The position numbers and the translations under genes are program-made. The notes beneath the pieces are model-generated. The model saw nothing but the letters and a program-made list of their open reading frames with translations. It had not been told where the DNA came from and made no database searches. Below are positions 39,880-50,534 of a stretch of 64,000 nt of DNA, piece after piece. The stretch is from assembly GCF_900112675.1 (NCBI RefSeq), contig NZ_FOMQ01000003.1, positions 310,001-374,000 on the forward strand. Direction: 5' to 3'. Within the stretch, counting starts at the first letter, position 1; each line of letters begins with the position of its first letter. The DNA comes from Paracidovorax konjaci. GTDB lineage: Bacteria; Pseudomonadota; Gammaproteobacteria; Burkholderiales; Burkholderiaceae_C.

Positions 39880-40090
39880 CGCCGCCCACCGCCCCCTGCC
39901 GACCCGCCGGCGGCACATTCCGGGCGCGGCCGCGGGCGAGGCGGTAGCATCCGGGGCTCGCCCGCAGTCCGCATCCCGTGCGGACCGCTCCTTCCACCGA
40001 CTCTTCCATCGCCTTCGCGGCCGCGCCCCGGGTCTGCCTGACCGGTGCGGGCCGTGCCGGCGTTGTTCCGCGCCTTCGGGCCCCCGCGCC

Positions 40091-41395
40091 GTGCCTGTTC
40101 CTCCGTCCGCTCCGCAGCCCGCCCCCGCCTCCTCCCGCCCCCCCAGCATCTACCGGCACGCCGGTTTCCTGTCGTTCATCGTCTCGCGCGTGGTGGCCAT
40201 GTTCGCCACGCAGGTGCAGGCCGTGGTGGTGGCCTGGCAGGTCTACGACCTGACGCGCGAACCGATGGCGCTCGCCTATGTGGGCCTGGCGCAGTTCCTG
40301 CCCATGCTGGCGCTGCTGCTGCCGGCCGGCGATCTGATCGACCGGGTGCCGCGCAAGCGCATCCTCTGCGCGAGCTGGTCGGTGGGCGCCGTCTGCAGCG
40401 CGCTGCTGTGGTGGCTGGCCGGCCACGGCGCCGCGGGTGTGGCGGGCATCTATGCGGTGCTGGTGCTCTTCGGCGCCTCGCGTGCGTTCTCGGCCCCGGC
40501 CATGCAGAGCCTGCTGCCGCAGGTGGTGCCGCGCGAGCAGCTCGCCTCGGCCATCGCGGCCAACACCATGCTGATGCGCACCGCCACCATCGCGGGCCCG
40601 TTCATCGGCGGGCTGCTGTATGCCGCCGGCGGCGGCGAGCTGACCTACGCGATCTGCTTCGCCTCGTTCACGGCCGGCGCGGCGCTGCTGCTGCGCGTAC
40701 CGGTGGCCCATGCGGCGCCGCTCGGGCCCGTGCTGGGCACCATGCGCGAGCGCTTCGGCGCGGGCATCCGCTTCATCCGTTCGCGGCCGATCATCCTCGG
40801 GACGATCTCCCTGGACCTGTTCGCGGTGCTGCTGGGCGGCGTGGTGGCGCTGCTGCCCATCTACGCGCACGAGGTGCTGCACGTGGGCCCCGAGGGCCTG
40901 GGCGCGTTGCGCAGCGCGATGGCCATGGGCGAGGTGGGCATGGGGTTCTACCTCAGCATGCGGCCGTTCAACCGCCGCGTGGGCGCCACGATGTTCATCG
41001 CCGTGGCCGTCTTCGGGCTGGCCAACCTCGTGTTCGCGTTCTCGACCGTGTTCTGGCTGTCGTTCGCCGCACTGATCGTGGCGGGCGCGGCCGACATGGT
41101 GAGCGTGTACATCCGCGGCTCGCTGGTGCAGTTTTCCACGCCCGATGCGATGCGCGGCCGGGTGAGCGCGGTCAACATGCTCTTCATCGGATCCTCCAAC
41201 GAACTCGGCGAATTCCGCGCGGGCACCAGCGCCTCGTGGCTGGGTGCCGTACCCGCCGCCGTGCTGGGCGGGGTGTGCACCCTGGGGGTGGTGGGCGCCT
41301 GGGCCTGGATCTTCAAGCCGCTGCGGCGCGTGGACCGGTTCGAAGAGGCCACGCCACAGGCCACGGCGCCCGAGGGTGCGGCCACGCCCCGCTGA
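40091..41395 (+). CDS. MFS exporter, EntS-like (MFS_3 family)
   Basis: About 434 residues with 12 predicted helices. Starts in IYRHAGFLSFIVSRVVAMFATQVQAVVVAWQVYDLTREPMALAYVGLAQFLPML; the MFS loop motif is GDLIDRVPRKR. Similar to transporters that export siderophores or other small molecules. There is no ATG before the first helix; the GTG at 40091 gives a short N-terminus and is preferred. The 211 bp upstream hold no recognised signal. The last residues are Ala/Thr/Pro rich. Confidence 0.85.
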   Translation: MPVPPSAPQPAPASSRPPSIYRHAGFLSFIVSRVVAMFATQVQAVVVAWQVYDLTREPMALAYVGLAQFLPMLALLLPAGDLIDRVPRKRILCASWSVGAVCSALLWWLAGHGAAGVAGIYAVLVLFGASRAFSAPAMQSLLPQVVPREQLASAIAANTMLMRTATIAGPFIGGLLYAAGGGELTYAICFASFTAGAALLLRVPVAHAAPLGPVLGTMRERFGAGIRFIRSRPIILGTISLDLFAVLLGGVVALLPIYAHEVLHVGPEGLGALRSAMAMGEVGMGFYLSMRPFNRRVGATMFIAVAVFGLANLVFAFSTVFWLSFAALIVAGAADMVSVYIRGSLVQFSTPDAMRGRVSAVNMLFIGSSNELGEFRAGTSASWLGAVPAAVLGGVCTLGVVGAWAWIFKPLRRVDRFEEATPQATAPEGAATPR

Positions 41396-41515
41396 AACCG
41401 CGCAGTGGTATTTGCGCAAATTCATAGAAAAGATCTTCCCTCTCCATAGCGTTCGGCTATGAAATGGATGAGCCACCGGCCGGTGGCGCATTCCACGGAT
41501 TACGGAGGGTTTCCC

Positions 41516-43150
41516 ATGATGAAGAACGCAAGGGTGCGCACGCAGTTGCTCGCTGCATTTGGCGCTATGGCCGTACTGATCTTCTTCATGTCGCTGTTCG
41601 GGCTGGTCGCGCTGAGCGACGCGAAACTGCGGTTCGACGACTACGTGCACGGCATCGATGCGCGCACCGCGATGGCGTCGCACCTGCGGGCCGCCGTCGA
41701 GGCGCGGGCGATCGCCGCGCGCAACATCGTCCTGGCCACCTCGCCCGCCGACGCCCAGGCCGAAAAAGCACGCGCAGAGCAGGCGCACGCGCAGGTGCAG
41801 CAGACGCTGGCCTCGCTCAAGCAGCTCACGGCCCAGGCCACGGACGCGTCCGAGCCCGCCCGGACGCTGGTGGCCGACATGGAGCGGATCGAGCAGAGCT
41901 ATGCGCCGGTGGCGCTGTCCATCATCGACATGGGGGTGCGCGGCGAACGCGAACCGGCCATCGTCAAGCTCAACAAGGAATGCCGGCCGCTGCTGGACCG
42001 TTTCTCCGCCGCGACCCATGCCTACACCCAGCTGTCCGAGCAGACGGCGCACCGCCTCACGGACGAGGCGGCCACGCGGCTCAACGGGCAGCGGACGGCG
42101 CTCATCGCCTGCGCGCTCGTGGCCCTGGTCACCGCCACGCTGGCGGGCATCTTCATCACGCGCAAGCTCACCAGCTCGCTCGGCGGCGAGCCGGCCGAGC
42201 TGCGCGAGATCGCCGAGCAGGTGGCGAGCGGCGACCTCTCTCCGATGCGCCAGCAGGGCCCGGTGGTGCCCGGCAGCGTGCTGGCGTCCCTGGCGAGCAT
42301 GCATTCCACGCTCGCGCACATCGTGAGCGACGTGCGGCTGGCCTCCGACTCCATCTCCACGGGCTCCAGCGAGATCGCCACGGGCAACGCCGACCTGAGC
42401 CGCCGCACCGAGACCCAGGCCAGCGCGCTGCAGGAGACCGCCTCCGCGATGGAGCAGCTCAGCGCGACGGTGCGCACCAATGCCGACAACGCCCGCGTGG
42501 CGAGCGAGCTGGCCACCGGCGCGAGCGAGGTGGCGGGCCGCGGCGGCCGGATCGTCGACCAGGTGGTGAGCACCATGCAGGAGATCAGCGCCAGTTCCCG
42601 CGAGATCGCCGAGATCACCAGCGTGATCGACGGCATCGCCTTCCAGACCAACATCCTCGCGCTCAATGCAGCCGTCGAGGCGGCCCGTGCCGGCGAGCAG
42701 GGCCGCGGCTTCGCCGTGGTGGCCGCGGAGGTGCGCACGCTGGCGCAGCGCAGCGCGGCGGCCTCCAAGGAGATCCGCGGGCTCATCGTGGGCAGCGTGG
42801 AAAAGGTGGACAAGGGCGCGAGCCTGGTGGCCCAGGCCGGCGCCACCATGACGGAAATCGTCACCGAGATCCGCCGCGTGAGCGAGATCGTGGGCGAGAT
42901 CAGCGTGGCCAGCTCCGAACAGAGCGACGGCGTGCTCCAGGTGGGGCAGGCCGTGGCGCAGATGGACCAGGCCACGCAGCAGAACGCCGCGCTGGTCGAG
43001 GAAGGCGCCGCGGCGGCCTCCAGCCTGCATGAGCAGGCGCGGCGGCTGGAGACCTCGGTGTCGGTGTTCCGCATCCCGCTGGCCCTGGGCGGCGACGCGC
43101 CCGTGGCGCCCCGCGCGCTGCCGGGCGCCCGCCCGCTCGCGCTGGGATGA
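41516..43150 (+). CDS. Methyl-accepting chemotaxis protein
   Basis: 544 residues. Two membrane helices (about 7-29 and 191-212) flank a periplasmic four-helix-bundle sensor. A HAMP-like linker leads to the signalling coiled coil with the conserved tip [46 protein letters not shown]. Methylation regions are present on both sides. It ends in PLALG with no CheR-binding pentapeptide. The start has a good ribosome binding site (GGAGGG). It overlaps the next gene by ATGA. An adjacent hydrolase and solute-binding protein may belong to its signalling context. Confidence 0.94.
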   Translation: MMKNARVRTQLLAAFGAMAVLIFFMSLFGLVALSDAKLRFDDYVHGIDARTAMASHLRAAVEARAIAARNIVLATSPADAQAEKARAEQAHAQVQQTLASLKQLTAQATDASEPARTLVADMERIEQSYAPVALSIIDMGVRGEREPAIVKLNKECRPLLDRFSAATHAYTQLSEQTAHRLTDEAATRLNGQRTALIACALVALVTATLAGIFITRKLTSSLGGEPAELREIAEQVASGDLSPMRQQGPVVPGSVLASLASMHSTLAHIVSDVRLASDSISTGSSEIATGNADLSRRTETQASALQETASAMEQLSATVRTNADNARVASELATGASEVAGRGGRIVDQVVSTMQEISASSREIAEITSVIDGIAFQTNILALNAAVEAARAGEQGRGFAVVAAEVRTLAQRSAAASKEIRGLIVGSVEKVDKGASLVAQAGATMTEIVTEIRRVSEIVGEISVASSEQSDGVLQVGQAVAQMDQATQQNAALVEEGAAAASSLHEQARRLETSVSVFRIPLALGGDAPVAPRALPGARPLALG

Positions 43151-44142
43151 GGCGGATGGCACGCACCCACCGCCTCCGCGCGCTGCTGCTGGCCGCCGCG
43201 TGCCTCGCGGCAGGCCTGTGCCAGGCGGCGGGGTTCCAGTTCATCCGCGTGCCGGCCGGTACGGACGGCCCCGCGCTGCGGGGCGCGGTCTGGTCGCCCT
43301 GCGCAGCGCCCCCGGGGCCGATTCCACTCGGGCCCATCACCCTCCAGGGCACCGAGAACTGCCCGGTGGCCGGCCAACGGCTCCCGCTGATCCTGCTCTC
43401 CCACGGCTCGGGCGGCTCGTTCCTCGGCCACCACGACACGGCTGCCGCACTGGCGGACGCAGGCTTCGTCGTGGCGGCGATCAACCACCCGGGCGACCAT
43501 TTCCAGGACCTCGGCCGCCAGGGCCACCTGTCGGCATTCGCCACGCGGCCCGCCGATCTGCGGCGATCGCTTGATTACCTGCTCGGCGGATGGCCCGGCC
43601 GCGGCGTGCTCGATGCCGGCCGGGTCGGGGTTTTCGGCTTCTCGCGCGGCGGCTACACGGCCCTGGTGGCGGCCGGCGCCGTTCCAGACTGGACCCAAGC
43701 ACGGCGCCTGTGCGCGCCCGGCTCGGCGGTGCCGCTGTGCGGGGAGCTGCGCCGCCGCGAATGGCCGCAGCCGCCGGTGCGCGATCCCCGCGTCCGGGCC
43801 GTGGTGGCGGCCGATCCGCTGAACCTCTTCGGCGCCGAAGGGCTGAAGGCCGTCTCGGTGCCGCTGCAGCTGTGGGCATCGGCGCACGGCGGCGACGGGG
43901 TGGAGCCGGCCGACGTGGCGGCGCTGCGCCGCGCGCTGCCGGTGGCCGTGGAGTGGCACCGGGTGGCCGGGGCCGGGCATTTCGCGTTCCTGGCCCCCTG
44001 CCCGGCCGCCATGGCGGAGGCCGCCCCCGACCTCTGCCGCGACGCCCCCGGCTTCGACCGCGTGGCCTTCCATGCGGACTTCAACGCCCAGGTGGCGGGC
44101 TTCTTCCAGCGCGCGCTGGCCGGCGCGCCGGGGCCGCGCTGA
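43147..44142 (+). CDS. Secreted alpha/beta hydrolase (PAF-acetylhydrolase/dienelactone hydrolase-like)
   Basis: 331 residues. Signal peptide ends near LCQAAGF (residue 28). Fold landmarks: [40 protein letters not shown], nucleophile elbow [29 protein letters not shown], and the C-terminal His in [13 protein letters not shown]. Ten or so Cys suggest disulphides, supporting export. The start overlaps the chemoreceptor stop, so the two are translated together. Substrate unknown. Confidence 0.85.
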   Translation: MRRMARTHRLRALLLAAACLAAGLCQAAGFQFIRVPAGTDGPALRGAVWSPCAAPPGPIPLGPITLQGTENCPVAGQRLPLILLSHGSGGSFLGHHDTAAALADAGFVVAAINHPGDHFQDLGRQGHLSAFATRPADLRRSLDYLLGGWPGRGVLDAGRVGVFGFSRGGYTALVAAGAVPDWTQARRLCAPGSAVPLCGELRRREWPQPPVRDPRVRAVVAADPLNLFGAEGLKAVSVPLQLWASAHGGDGVEPADVAALRRALPVAVEWHRVAGAGHFAFLAPCPAAMAEAAPDLCRDAPGFDRVAFHADFNAQVAGFFQRALAGAPGPR

Positions 44143-44261
44143 CCCACGCCGTCCGGTCCGGGCCGCCGCAGGCCGCGGACCGCCCGCGGACGGCCCGCAG
44201 AAGGCGAGCGCCTAGAATCGGCGCCAATTTTTTGCCGCCGCCCTGCCGCGCCCGCCTCTCC

Positions 44262-45662
44262 ATGACCGAAGCCCCCTGCCACGGCACCCCCGCCACGCCA
44301 CCGCCGGGCCTCCTGCGCGCGCCGCACCGGCCGCACCCGCCGGGTGCGCGGCCTGCCTGGCGCGCGGCCCGCGCGGTTGCCGTGCTGCTCGCGGCGATCG
44401 GCTGGAACGCTGGCGCAACCGCGGCGCCGCCACGCGCTGCGGCGCCCGCGGCCGCCCGGGCGCCCGCCGACACGCCCCTGCGCATCTGGCACTGCTGGGC
44501 CTCCCCCGGCGAGCACGAGCGCAGCAAGGTGCTGGCGCGGCACCTCGCGCAACGCGGCCTGCACTGGACCATCGAAGAGCCGGTCTGCGGCAGCGGCAAC
44601 GGGGCGCTCTCGGCCTTCACCCAGCGCTTCCAGCACCGCCAGCCGCGCCCCGCCGCGGTGATGACGGCCGGCGAAGGCGCGCCGCCCCTGGCCGCCAAGG
44701 GCCTGCTGCTGCCGCTGGACGCGGTGGCGCGCGAGCAGGGCTGGGAAGAGGTCGTGCCCTACGCGCTGCAGGATTGGGCGCGCTTTCGCGGGCACTGGAT
44801 CGCCGCGCCGCTCTTCGTGCACTCCACCAACCTGCTGTGGTTCAACAAACCCCTGCTCGACCGCCTGGGCGGCACCGTGCCCGACACCTGGGACGAACTG
44901 ATCGCGCTGCTGGAGCGCGCGCAGGCGGAGGGCATCGTGCCCGTGGGGATCGGCGCCGACGCCTGGGAAACCTCGTTCTGGTTCGAATCGGTGGCGGCCG
45001 GCGCGGGCGGTGCGGAGTTCTACCGCCGCTTCTTCCTGGAGCACGACCGGCAGGCCTACGACGAGGCCGTGGTGCGCCGCATCTTCGCGCGCATGGCGCA
45101 ACTGCGGCCCTACCTGCGCGCCAACGCGGCCTCGCGCGACTGGAGCCACGCGAGCCTCGCGCTGCAGGGCAAGGCACTGCTGCAGATGCAGGGCAGCTGG
45201 CTGAACGGCGAACTGCGCCAGCGCGGCCTGGAGGCGGGCCGCGACTACCTCTGCCCGCGCTTCCCGGACACGCAGGGCATGGTGCTCTACATCGGCGACC
45301 AGGTGGGCTTCGTGCGCCACGCGCCGGTGGCGCCGGCCGCGCAGCAGGCTTTCATGCGCATGGTGATGGACATCGATTTCCAGCGCGAGATGGCGATCGC
45401 GAGCGGCGCCGCGCCGGCGCGGGTGGACGTGCCCGACACCGGGGCCGACCTGTGCGGCCGCCAGGCCATCCGCGACCTGCGCAGCGCCAACATGCGCCGC
45501 ACGGTGCTGGCGGCCTTCTCGGCGCTGTCGCCGCGCTCGGTGCAGCAGCACATCAACGACATCGTCACGCAACACCTGCACGGACGCATCGACGACGAGC
45601 GCGCCACCGCGCGGCTCAAGGACCTGATCCTGGGCACCGGCCCGGTGGGCCCCGAACGCTGA
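44262..45662 (+). CDS. Extracellular solute-binding protein family 1 (ABC type), orphan
   Basis: 466 residues with a long N-terminal leader ending around ATAAPPRA. Family features: TPLRIWHCWASPGEHERSKVLARHL, PAAVMTAGEGAPPLAAKGLLLPLDAVA, STNLLWFNKPLLDRLGGTVPDTWDELIALLERAQ, GKALLQMQGSWLNGEL. Probably binds a sugar or oligosaccharide. No permease or ATPase gene lies nearby. It follows a chemoreceptor and a hydrolase, so it may serve chemotaxis or share permeases encoded elsewhere. A dispersed repeat begins 53 bp after its stop. Confidence 0.85.
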   Translation: MTEAPCHGTPATPPPGLLRAPHRPHPPGARPAWRAARAVAVLLAAIGWNAGATAAPPRAAAPAAARAPADTPLRIWHCWASPGEHERSKVLARHLAQRGLHWTIEEPVCGSGNGALSAFTQRFQHRQPRPAAVMTAGEGAPPLAAKGLLLPLDAVAREQGWEEVVPYALQDWARFRGHWIAAPLFVHSTNLLWFNKPLLDRLGGTVPDTWDELIALLERAQAEGIVPVGIGADAWETSFWFESVAAGAGGAEFYRRFFLEHDRQAYDEAVVRRIFARMAQLRPYLRANAASRDWSHASLALQGKALLQMQGSWLNGELRQRGLEAGRDYLCPRFPDTQGMVLYIGDQVGFVRHAPVAPAAQQAFMRMVMDIDFQREMAIASGAAPARVDVPDTGADLCGRQAIRDLRSANMRRTVLAAFSALSPRSVQQHINDIVTQHLHGRIDDERATARLKDLILGTGPVGPER

Positions 45663-45714
45663 GGCCCGCGACCCTGCCGGTGCACGGGCCGGCAGGCTGC
45701 GCGCGCCTGCATTT

Positions 45715-45771
45715 GCTATATTTTTAGTAGCAAACTATTGAATAGATCCGGCGGCATGGAGCCATTTCTCC
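45715..45771 (+). repeat. 57-bp dispersed repeat, copy B
   Basis: GCTAT-N7-GTAGC, then CAAACTATTGAATAGATCCG and GCGGCATGGAGCC. It is the most diverged copy; its 3' part (ATTTCTCC) departs from the AAAAACACC of copies C and D. Intergenic, after the solute-binding protein gene. Confidence 0.8.
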
Positions 45772-45893
45772 TGATGAGATGGAATGCACGTGGCGATACA
45801 TCTGTGTCGGCCGGGTAAAACCTGTCCGGGCCCCTTGCGGCCGAGTGCACGGCGGCGCACCATGCGCCCCACAGCCACTCCTCCTCCAACACC

Positions 45894-47579
45894 ATGCTGT
45901 CCCTCGTGAACGCCGCAGTGCGCGCCGCGTCTCCGCGCGGCCCCGGAAACGAAGACCAAGGCCCGGGCCCCGCGCTGCCCTCGCCGGGCCGCCGGCAGTG
46001 GCTCGCCACCGCCGCCGTGGGACTGTGCGGGGCCGCCGGGCTCACGCTGGCCGCCCCGCCCGGCGCCTTCGCCGCCACGGCCGGCAGCGACGCCGGCGGC
46101 GCGGAGCCCGCGCCGGGGCCCGCCACCACGGCCGCCGAGGGCGTGCGGCTGCTGGACCGGCTGACCTGGGGCGCCGACGCCGCCGCCCTGGCCACGCTGC
46201 AGCGCACCGGCACCGCCGCCACCCTGGCCGCCCTGTTGCGCCCGGCGCCGAATGCGCCGCTGCCGCCCGAGGCGCAGGCGCAGATCGACGCCATGGCCAT
46301 CACGCGCACGCCGATGGAAACGCTGGCCATCGACCTGCAGGCCCGCCAGCAGGCCATCAGGAACGAGACCACCGAAGACGCCCGCAAGGCCGCGCAGGAC
46401 GCCTACCAGCGCGATCTGCGGACACTGCAGCGCGAGGCCGAGCGCCGCTTCGTGCTGCGCGCCGTGTACTCGCCCGCGCAGCTGCAGGAGAAGATGACCT
46501 GGTTCTGGATGAACCACTTCAGCGTGTTCGCGGGCAAGGCCGACATCCGCGCGATGGTGGGCGACTACGAGGACCGCGCCATCCGCCCGCATGCGCTGGG
46601 GCGCTTCCGCGACCTGCTGGGCGCCACCGTGCGCCACCCGGCCATGCTGCGCTACCTCGACAACGCGCAGAACGCCGCGGGCCGCATCAACGAGAACTAC
46701 GCACGCGAACTGATGGAGCTGCACACGCTGGGCGTCGACGGCGGCTACACCCAGCACGACGTGCAGGAAATGGCGCGCGTGCTCACGGGCCACGGCGTGT
46801 CGCTGCGGCCGCTGGACGAGCAGCCGCCCCGGCTCAAGCCCGAATGGACGCGCCAGTACGTGCGCCACGGCCTCTATGAATTCCACCCGCAGCGCCACGA
46901 CTGGCAGCCCAAGGAGCTGCTGGGCCAGCCGCTGCAGGGCCAGGGCATGGCCGAACTCGATGAAGCGCTGGACCGGCTGGCGCGCGCGCCGGCCACCGCA
47001 CGCTTCGTGGCGCGCAAGCTCGCGGCCTACCTCGTCGGCGATGCGCCGCCGCCCACCCTCGTGCAGGCCCTGGCCGAAAGCTTCACGCGCAGCGACGGCC
47101 ACATCGGCGCGGTGCTGCAGACGCTGTTCGCGAGCGAGGCGTTCCAGGCATCGCTCGGCACGCGGCTGCGCGATCCCGTGCAGTACGTGATGGCCGGCCT
47201 GCGCCTGGGCTACTCGGAGCGCGTGCTCGCCAACCCCGACCCGGCGCTCTCGTGGCTCCAGCGGCTCGCGCAGCCGCTCTATGGCCGCGCCACGCCGGAC
47301 GGCTACCCACTCGACGCCGCGGCCTGGACCAGCTCGGGCCAGATGGCCGTGCGCTTCGAGATCGCCCGCGCCCTGGGCGGCGCCGGCACCGGCGCGCTCT
47401 ACCGCGCCGAGGGCGCGCCGCCGCCGAAGGTGCCGCCGCCCGCCATCGCGCAGAGCGCCGCCTTCCGTGCGCTGGAGCCGCAGCTCGCGCCCGCCACGCG
47501 CGTTGCGCTGGCCCGCGCCGCCTCGCCGGCGGAATGGAACACTTTCTTGCTTTCTGCGCCGGAATTCATGTACGCCTGA
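45894..47579 (+). CDS. DUF1800 family secreted protein
   Basis: 561 residues. Tat/Sec-like leader (GRRQWLATAAVGLCGAAGLTLAAP). DUF1800 landmarks: LLDRLTWGADA, KMTWFWMNHFSVFAGKADIRAMVGDYE, DNAQNAAGRINENYARELMELHTLGVDGGYTQHDVQEMARVLTG, and ARFVARKLAAYLVGD. Always paired with DUF1501 proteins, as here. Function not established; a polysaccharide or envelope role has been proposed for such pairs. 231 bp of upstream sequence contains a dispersed repeat. Confidence 0.9.
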   Translation: MLSLVNAAVRAASPRGPGNEDQGPGPALPSPGRRQWLATAAVGLCGAAGLTLAAPPGAFAATAGSDAGGAEPAPGPATTAAEGVRLLDRLTWGADAAALATLQRTGTAATLAALLRPAPNAPLPPEAQAQIDAMAITRTPMETLAIDLQARQQAIRNETTEDARKAAQDAYQRDLRTLQREAERRFVLRAVYSPAQLQEKMTWFWMNHFSVFAGKADIRAMVGDYEDRAIRPHALGRFRDLLGATVRHPAMLRYLDNAQNAAGRINENYARELMELHTLGVDGGYTQHDVQEMARVLTGHGVSLRPLDEQPPRLKPEWTRQYVRHGLYEFHPQRHDWQPKELLGQPLQGQGMAELDEALDRLARAPATARFVARKLAAYLVGDAPPPTLVQALAESFTRSDGHIGAVLQTLFASEAFQASLGTRLRDPVQYVMAGLRLGYSERVLANPDPALSWLQRLAQPLYGRATPDGYPLDAAAWTSSGQMAVRFEIARALGGAGTGALYRAEGAPPPKVPPPAIAQSAAFRALEPQLAPATRVALARAASPAEWNTFLLSAPEFMYA

Positions 47580-47703
47580 GGTCCGGGCCGGGCGTTGGGT
47601 CCGTGCGCTCCTGCGGCGCACCCGCCCACGCCGGGCCAGCCCCGCGGCAACACCCGGCCCCCTACCGCACCGCGCCCGCCCCATCGTCCAGGAAAGGCCC
47701 GCC

Positions 47704-48978
47704 ATGACACACCCCCACGTCCCCCCGCATGCCCCGTCCCCTGCCGGCGGCTTCGCGCCCACGCGGCGCCACTGCCTGCAGGCCCTCGCCGCCCTGGCCG
47801 CGCCCGGCGTGCTGCAGGCCAGCCTGGCCGCCACGCCGCAGGGCGCCACCGACGCGCGCTTTCTGCTGGTCTTCCTGCGCGGCGGCTACGACTGCGCCAG
47901 CCTGCTCGTGCCCACCGCGAGCGACTACTACTACGAGACGCGCCCCAACATCGCCATCGCGCGCCCGGGCAGCGGCGAGGGCAGCGCGCTGCCCCTCACC
48001 GCCGACTGGGGCCTGCACCCCGCGCTCGCGGGGTCGCTGCAGCCCCTCTACGCGAAGAAGCAGGTCGCGTTCGTGCCGTTCTCCGGCACCGAAGACCTCA
48101 CGCGCAGCCACTTCGACACGCAGGACAGCATCGAGCTGGGCCAGCCCGTGGGCGGGCGGCGCGACTACCGCTCGGGCTTCCTGAACCGCCTGGCCACCGA
48201 ACTCGGAGCCCAGCCGCGCTGGCACGACCACCTCTCGCCCCTGGCCTTCACCGACACGCTGCCGCTGGTGCTGCGCGGCGGCTACGACGTGCCCAACACC
48301 GCGCTGGCCGCGGCGGGCGCGGGCAAGCCCGGCATCGACGAGCGCCAGGCCGGGCTGATCGCCTCCATGTACCAGGGCACGCCGCTCGCCGGCCCGGTGG
48401 CCGAGGGCTTCCAGACCCGCGACGAGGTGGCCCGCACCATGCAGGGCGAGATGGACGCGGCCAGCCGCAACGCGCTCAGCACCAAGGGCTTCGAGGGCAC
48501 CGCCCGGCGCATGGCCCGGCTCATGCAGACGCGCTACAACCTCGGCTTCGTGGACGTGGGCGGCTGGGACACGCACGTGGGCCAGGGCAACGCCACCGGC
48601 GCGCTCGCCAACCGCTTCGAGGAACTGGGCCGGGGCCTGGCCGCCTTCGCCGACGAGATGGGCCCCGCCTGGAGCCGCACCACGGTGGTCGCCATCAGCG
48701 AATTCGGCCGCACCTTCCGCGAGAACGGCAACCGCGGCACCGACCACGGCCACGGCAGCGTCATGTGGGTGCTGGGCGGCGGCATCGCGGGCGGCCGCGT
48801 GGCGGGCGAGCAGCAGGCGCTCACGGCCACCACGCTGTTCCAGAACCGCGACTACCCCGTGCTCAACGACTACCGCGGCGTGCTGGGCGGGATCTTCGGG
48901 CGCATGTACGGGCTGAACGGCGCATCGCTCGCGCGGGTGTTTCCCGGCGCGAAGGCGAAAGATTTGCGGCTGGCGTGA
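47704..48978 (+). CDS. DUF1501 family secreted protein
   Basis: 424 residues. Leader with TRRHCLQALAALAAPGVLQASLA. Family landmarks: ARFLLVFLRGGYDCASLLVP, ENGNRGTDHGHGSVMWVLGGGIAGGRV (alkaline-phosphatase-like metal region), RDYPVLNDYRGVLGGIFGRMYGL. DUF1501 proteins resemble sulfatases/phosphatases. It is the partner of the DUF1800 protein encoded 124 bp upstream and is probably in the same operon. Confidence 0.9.
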   Translation: MTHPHVPPHAPSPAGGFAPTRRHCLQALAALAAPGVLQASLAATPQGATDARFLLVFLRGGYDCASLLVPTASDYYYETRPNIAIARPGSGEGSALPLTADWGLHPALAGSLQPLYAKKQVAFVPFSGTEDLTRSHFDTQDSIELGQPVGGRRDYRSGFLNRLATELGAQPRWHDHLSPLAFTDTLPLVLRGGYDVPNTALAAAGAGKPGIDERQAGLIASMYQGTPLAGPVAEGFQTRDEVARTMQGEMDAASRNALSTKGFEGTARRMARLMQTRYNLGFVDVGGWDTHVGQGNATGALANRFEELGRGLAAFADEMGPAWSRTTVVAISEFGRTFRENGNRGTDHGHGSVMWVLGGGIAGGRVAGEQQALTATTLFQNRDYPVLNDYRGVLGGIFGRMYGLNGASLARVFPGAKAKDLRLA

Positions 48979-49011
48979 CGCGCCTTCGGCTTCGGCGCTG
49001 GCGCAACCGCA

Positions 49012-50019
49012 TCAACCCTGCGGCGGCGCCTCGACCGGGTACAGCGGCCGCCCGCCCTGCCGGAACGCGGCGATGTTGGCGAGAGTGGTCTCGGCAATGG
49101 CCTTCAGCGCCTCGCGCGTGAAAAATCCCTGGTGGCCGGTGACCAGCACATTGGGAAACGTCAGCAAGCGCGCGAACACGTCGTCCTGGATGGCGCTGCC
49201 CGACAGGTCCTCGAAGAACAGGTCGGCCTCTTCCTCGTACACGTCCAAGCCCAGCGCACCGATGCGACCGGCCTTCAGGCCCTCGATCACCGCCCGCGTA
49301 TCGACCAGCGCGCCCCGGCTGGTGTTGACGAGCATCACACCCGGCCGCAGTGCGGACACGGCCTCGCTATCGATCATGTGGTGCGTGGCGGGCGTGAGCG
49401 GGCAGTGCAATGTGACGATGTGCGACCGGGCCAGCAGTTCGGCCTTGCCCGATGCGGCCAGCGCCCCCAACGCCACGCACTCCGCGCTGGGCTGCGGATC
49501 GAGCGTGAGCACCTCGCAGCCGAAGCCGCGCAGGATGCGCACCACCTCGATGCCGATGCGGCCGGTACCCACCACGCCGGCCGTCTTGCCGTGCAGGTCG
49601 AACCCGAGCAGGCCGTCCAGCGCGAACTTGCCTTCGCGCACACGGCTGTGGGCCCGGTGGATGCGGCGGTTCAGCGACAGGATCAGCGCGAGCGTGTGTT
49701 CCGCCACAGCATGCGGCGAGTAGGCCGGCACGCGCCCCACCACGATCCCCAGCCGCCCCGCAGCGGCCAGGTCAACGTTGTTGAAGCCCGCGCAGCGCAG
49801 TGCCACGAGCCGCACGCCCTGCGCCGCGAGCTGCTCCAGTGTGGGGGCATCAAGCACGTCGTTGACGAAGGCACACACGGCTTGCGCGCCCCGTGCAAGA
49901 AGGGCCGTCTGTGCGGTCAGGCGGGTGTCGAGGTAGGTCAGCCGGAAGCCATGGGCAGCATTTGCCGCGTCCAGGCTGGCGTGATCGTAGGGCTTGCTGC
50001 TGAAGATGGCGACGTGCAT
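49012..50019 (-). CDS. ldhA: D-lactate dehydrogenase-type 2-hydroxyacid dehydrogenase
   Basis: About 335 residues. NAD-binding Rossmann motif [20 protein letters not shown]; catalytic Arg in [10 protein letters not shown], Glu in [12 protein letters not shown] and His in [11 protein letters not shown], the pattern typical of fermentative D-lactate dehydrogenase. N-terminal [20 protein letters not shown] matches LdhA, so the ATG at 50019 is preferred over 50028. It reduces pyruvate to D-lactate. Convergent with the DUF1501 gene (33 bp gap). Confidence 0.88.
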   Translation of the reverse strand: MHVAIFSSKPYDHASLDAANAAHGFRLTYLDTRLTAQTALLARGAQAVCAFVNDVLDAPTLEQLAAQGVRLVALRCAGFNNVDLAAAGRLGIVVGRVPAYSPHAVAEHTLALILSLNRRIHRAHSRVREGKFALDGLLGFDLHGKTAGVVGTGRIGIEVVRILRGFGCEVLTLDPQPSAECVALGALAASGKAELLARSHIVTLHCPLTPATHHMIDSEAVSALRPGVMLVNTSRGALVDTRAVIEGLKAGRIGALGLDVYEEEADLFFEDLSGSAIQDDVFARLLTFPNVLVTGHQGFFTREALKAIAETTLANIAAFRQGGRPLYPVEAPPQG

Positions 50020-50176
50020 GGCCGGCATGGTAGCGGGCGCGGCCCTTGCGGCCTTCAGGACGATTCAGGTCTTTTCAAGGCCACGGTCCCGCTGCGGCTT
50101 CTACGATCCGCCCGCGGGGCGCACCATCCGATGCGCCTGGCAAAACACAATCCATTCATCCGGGAGGGAAACCGAT

Positions 50177-50500
50177 ATGCCGACCTATCAGGACGTCACC
50201 GACACCGCAAAAATCGAGAAACAGATCAACAAAAACATCCAGGACGTGGAAGCTGCCGAGCAGGCGCTCGTGACCATCCACACGCTGGCCGGTGAGACAC
50301 AAATCACCGCCGACCCCATGTCGCAGTGGCTGGGGCTGCTCTCCAAGGCATTCCCCAAAGTCCAGAAATGGGGAGGCAGCAAGGACCTGATCGAGATCTA
50401 CCCGGCCGGCACCACGGGTCTGGGCAAGAGCGACCGCTTGAAATTCCAGGTCGGCAAGACGCAGGTCGCGGTCGTGGAAGCGTACGAAAGCGAACACTGA
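50177..50500 (+). CDS. Hypothetical protein, 107 aa
   Basis: Not recognised. MPTYQDVTDTAKIEKQINKN starts a helical N-terminus, followed by a Trp-containing centre (QWLGLLSKAFPKVQKWGG) and a short beta-rich C-terminus ending EAYESEH. Good ribosome binding site GGGAGGGA, 7 bp before the ATG. Lower GC than neighbours. No signal peptide or membrane helix. Confidence 0.65.
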   Translation: MPTYQDVTDTAKIEKQINKNIQDVEAAEQALVTIHTLAGETQITADPMSQWLGLLSKAFPKVQKWGGSKDLIEIYPAGTTGLGKSDRLKFQVGKTQVAVVEAYESEH

Positions 50501-50534
50501 CCTCCCCCCGGCGCGGCGGGGCCGCGCCGGGCGT

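Noticed and set aside
39539-43162. Open reading frame of 1207 codons on the minus strand
   Set aside because: It runs antisense through the nuclease, MFS and chemoreceptor genes; its translation is His/Arg/Gly/Ala-rich, typical of the complement of GC-rich coding DNA, with no domain.
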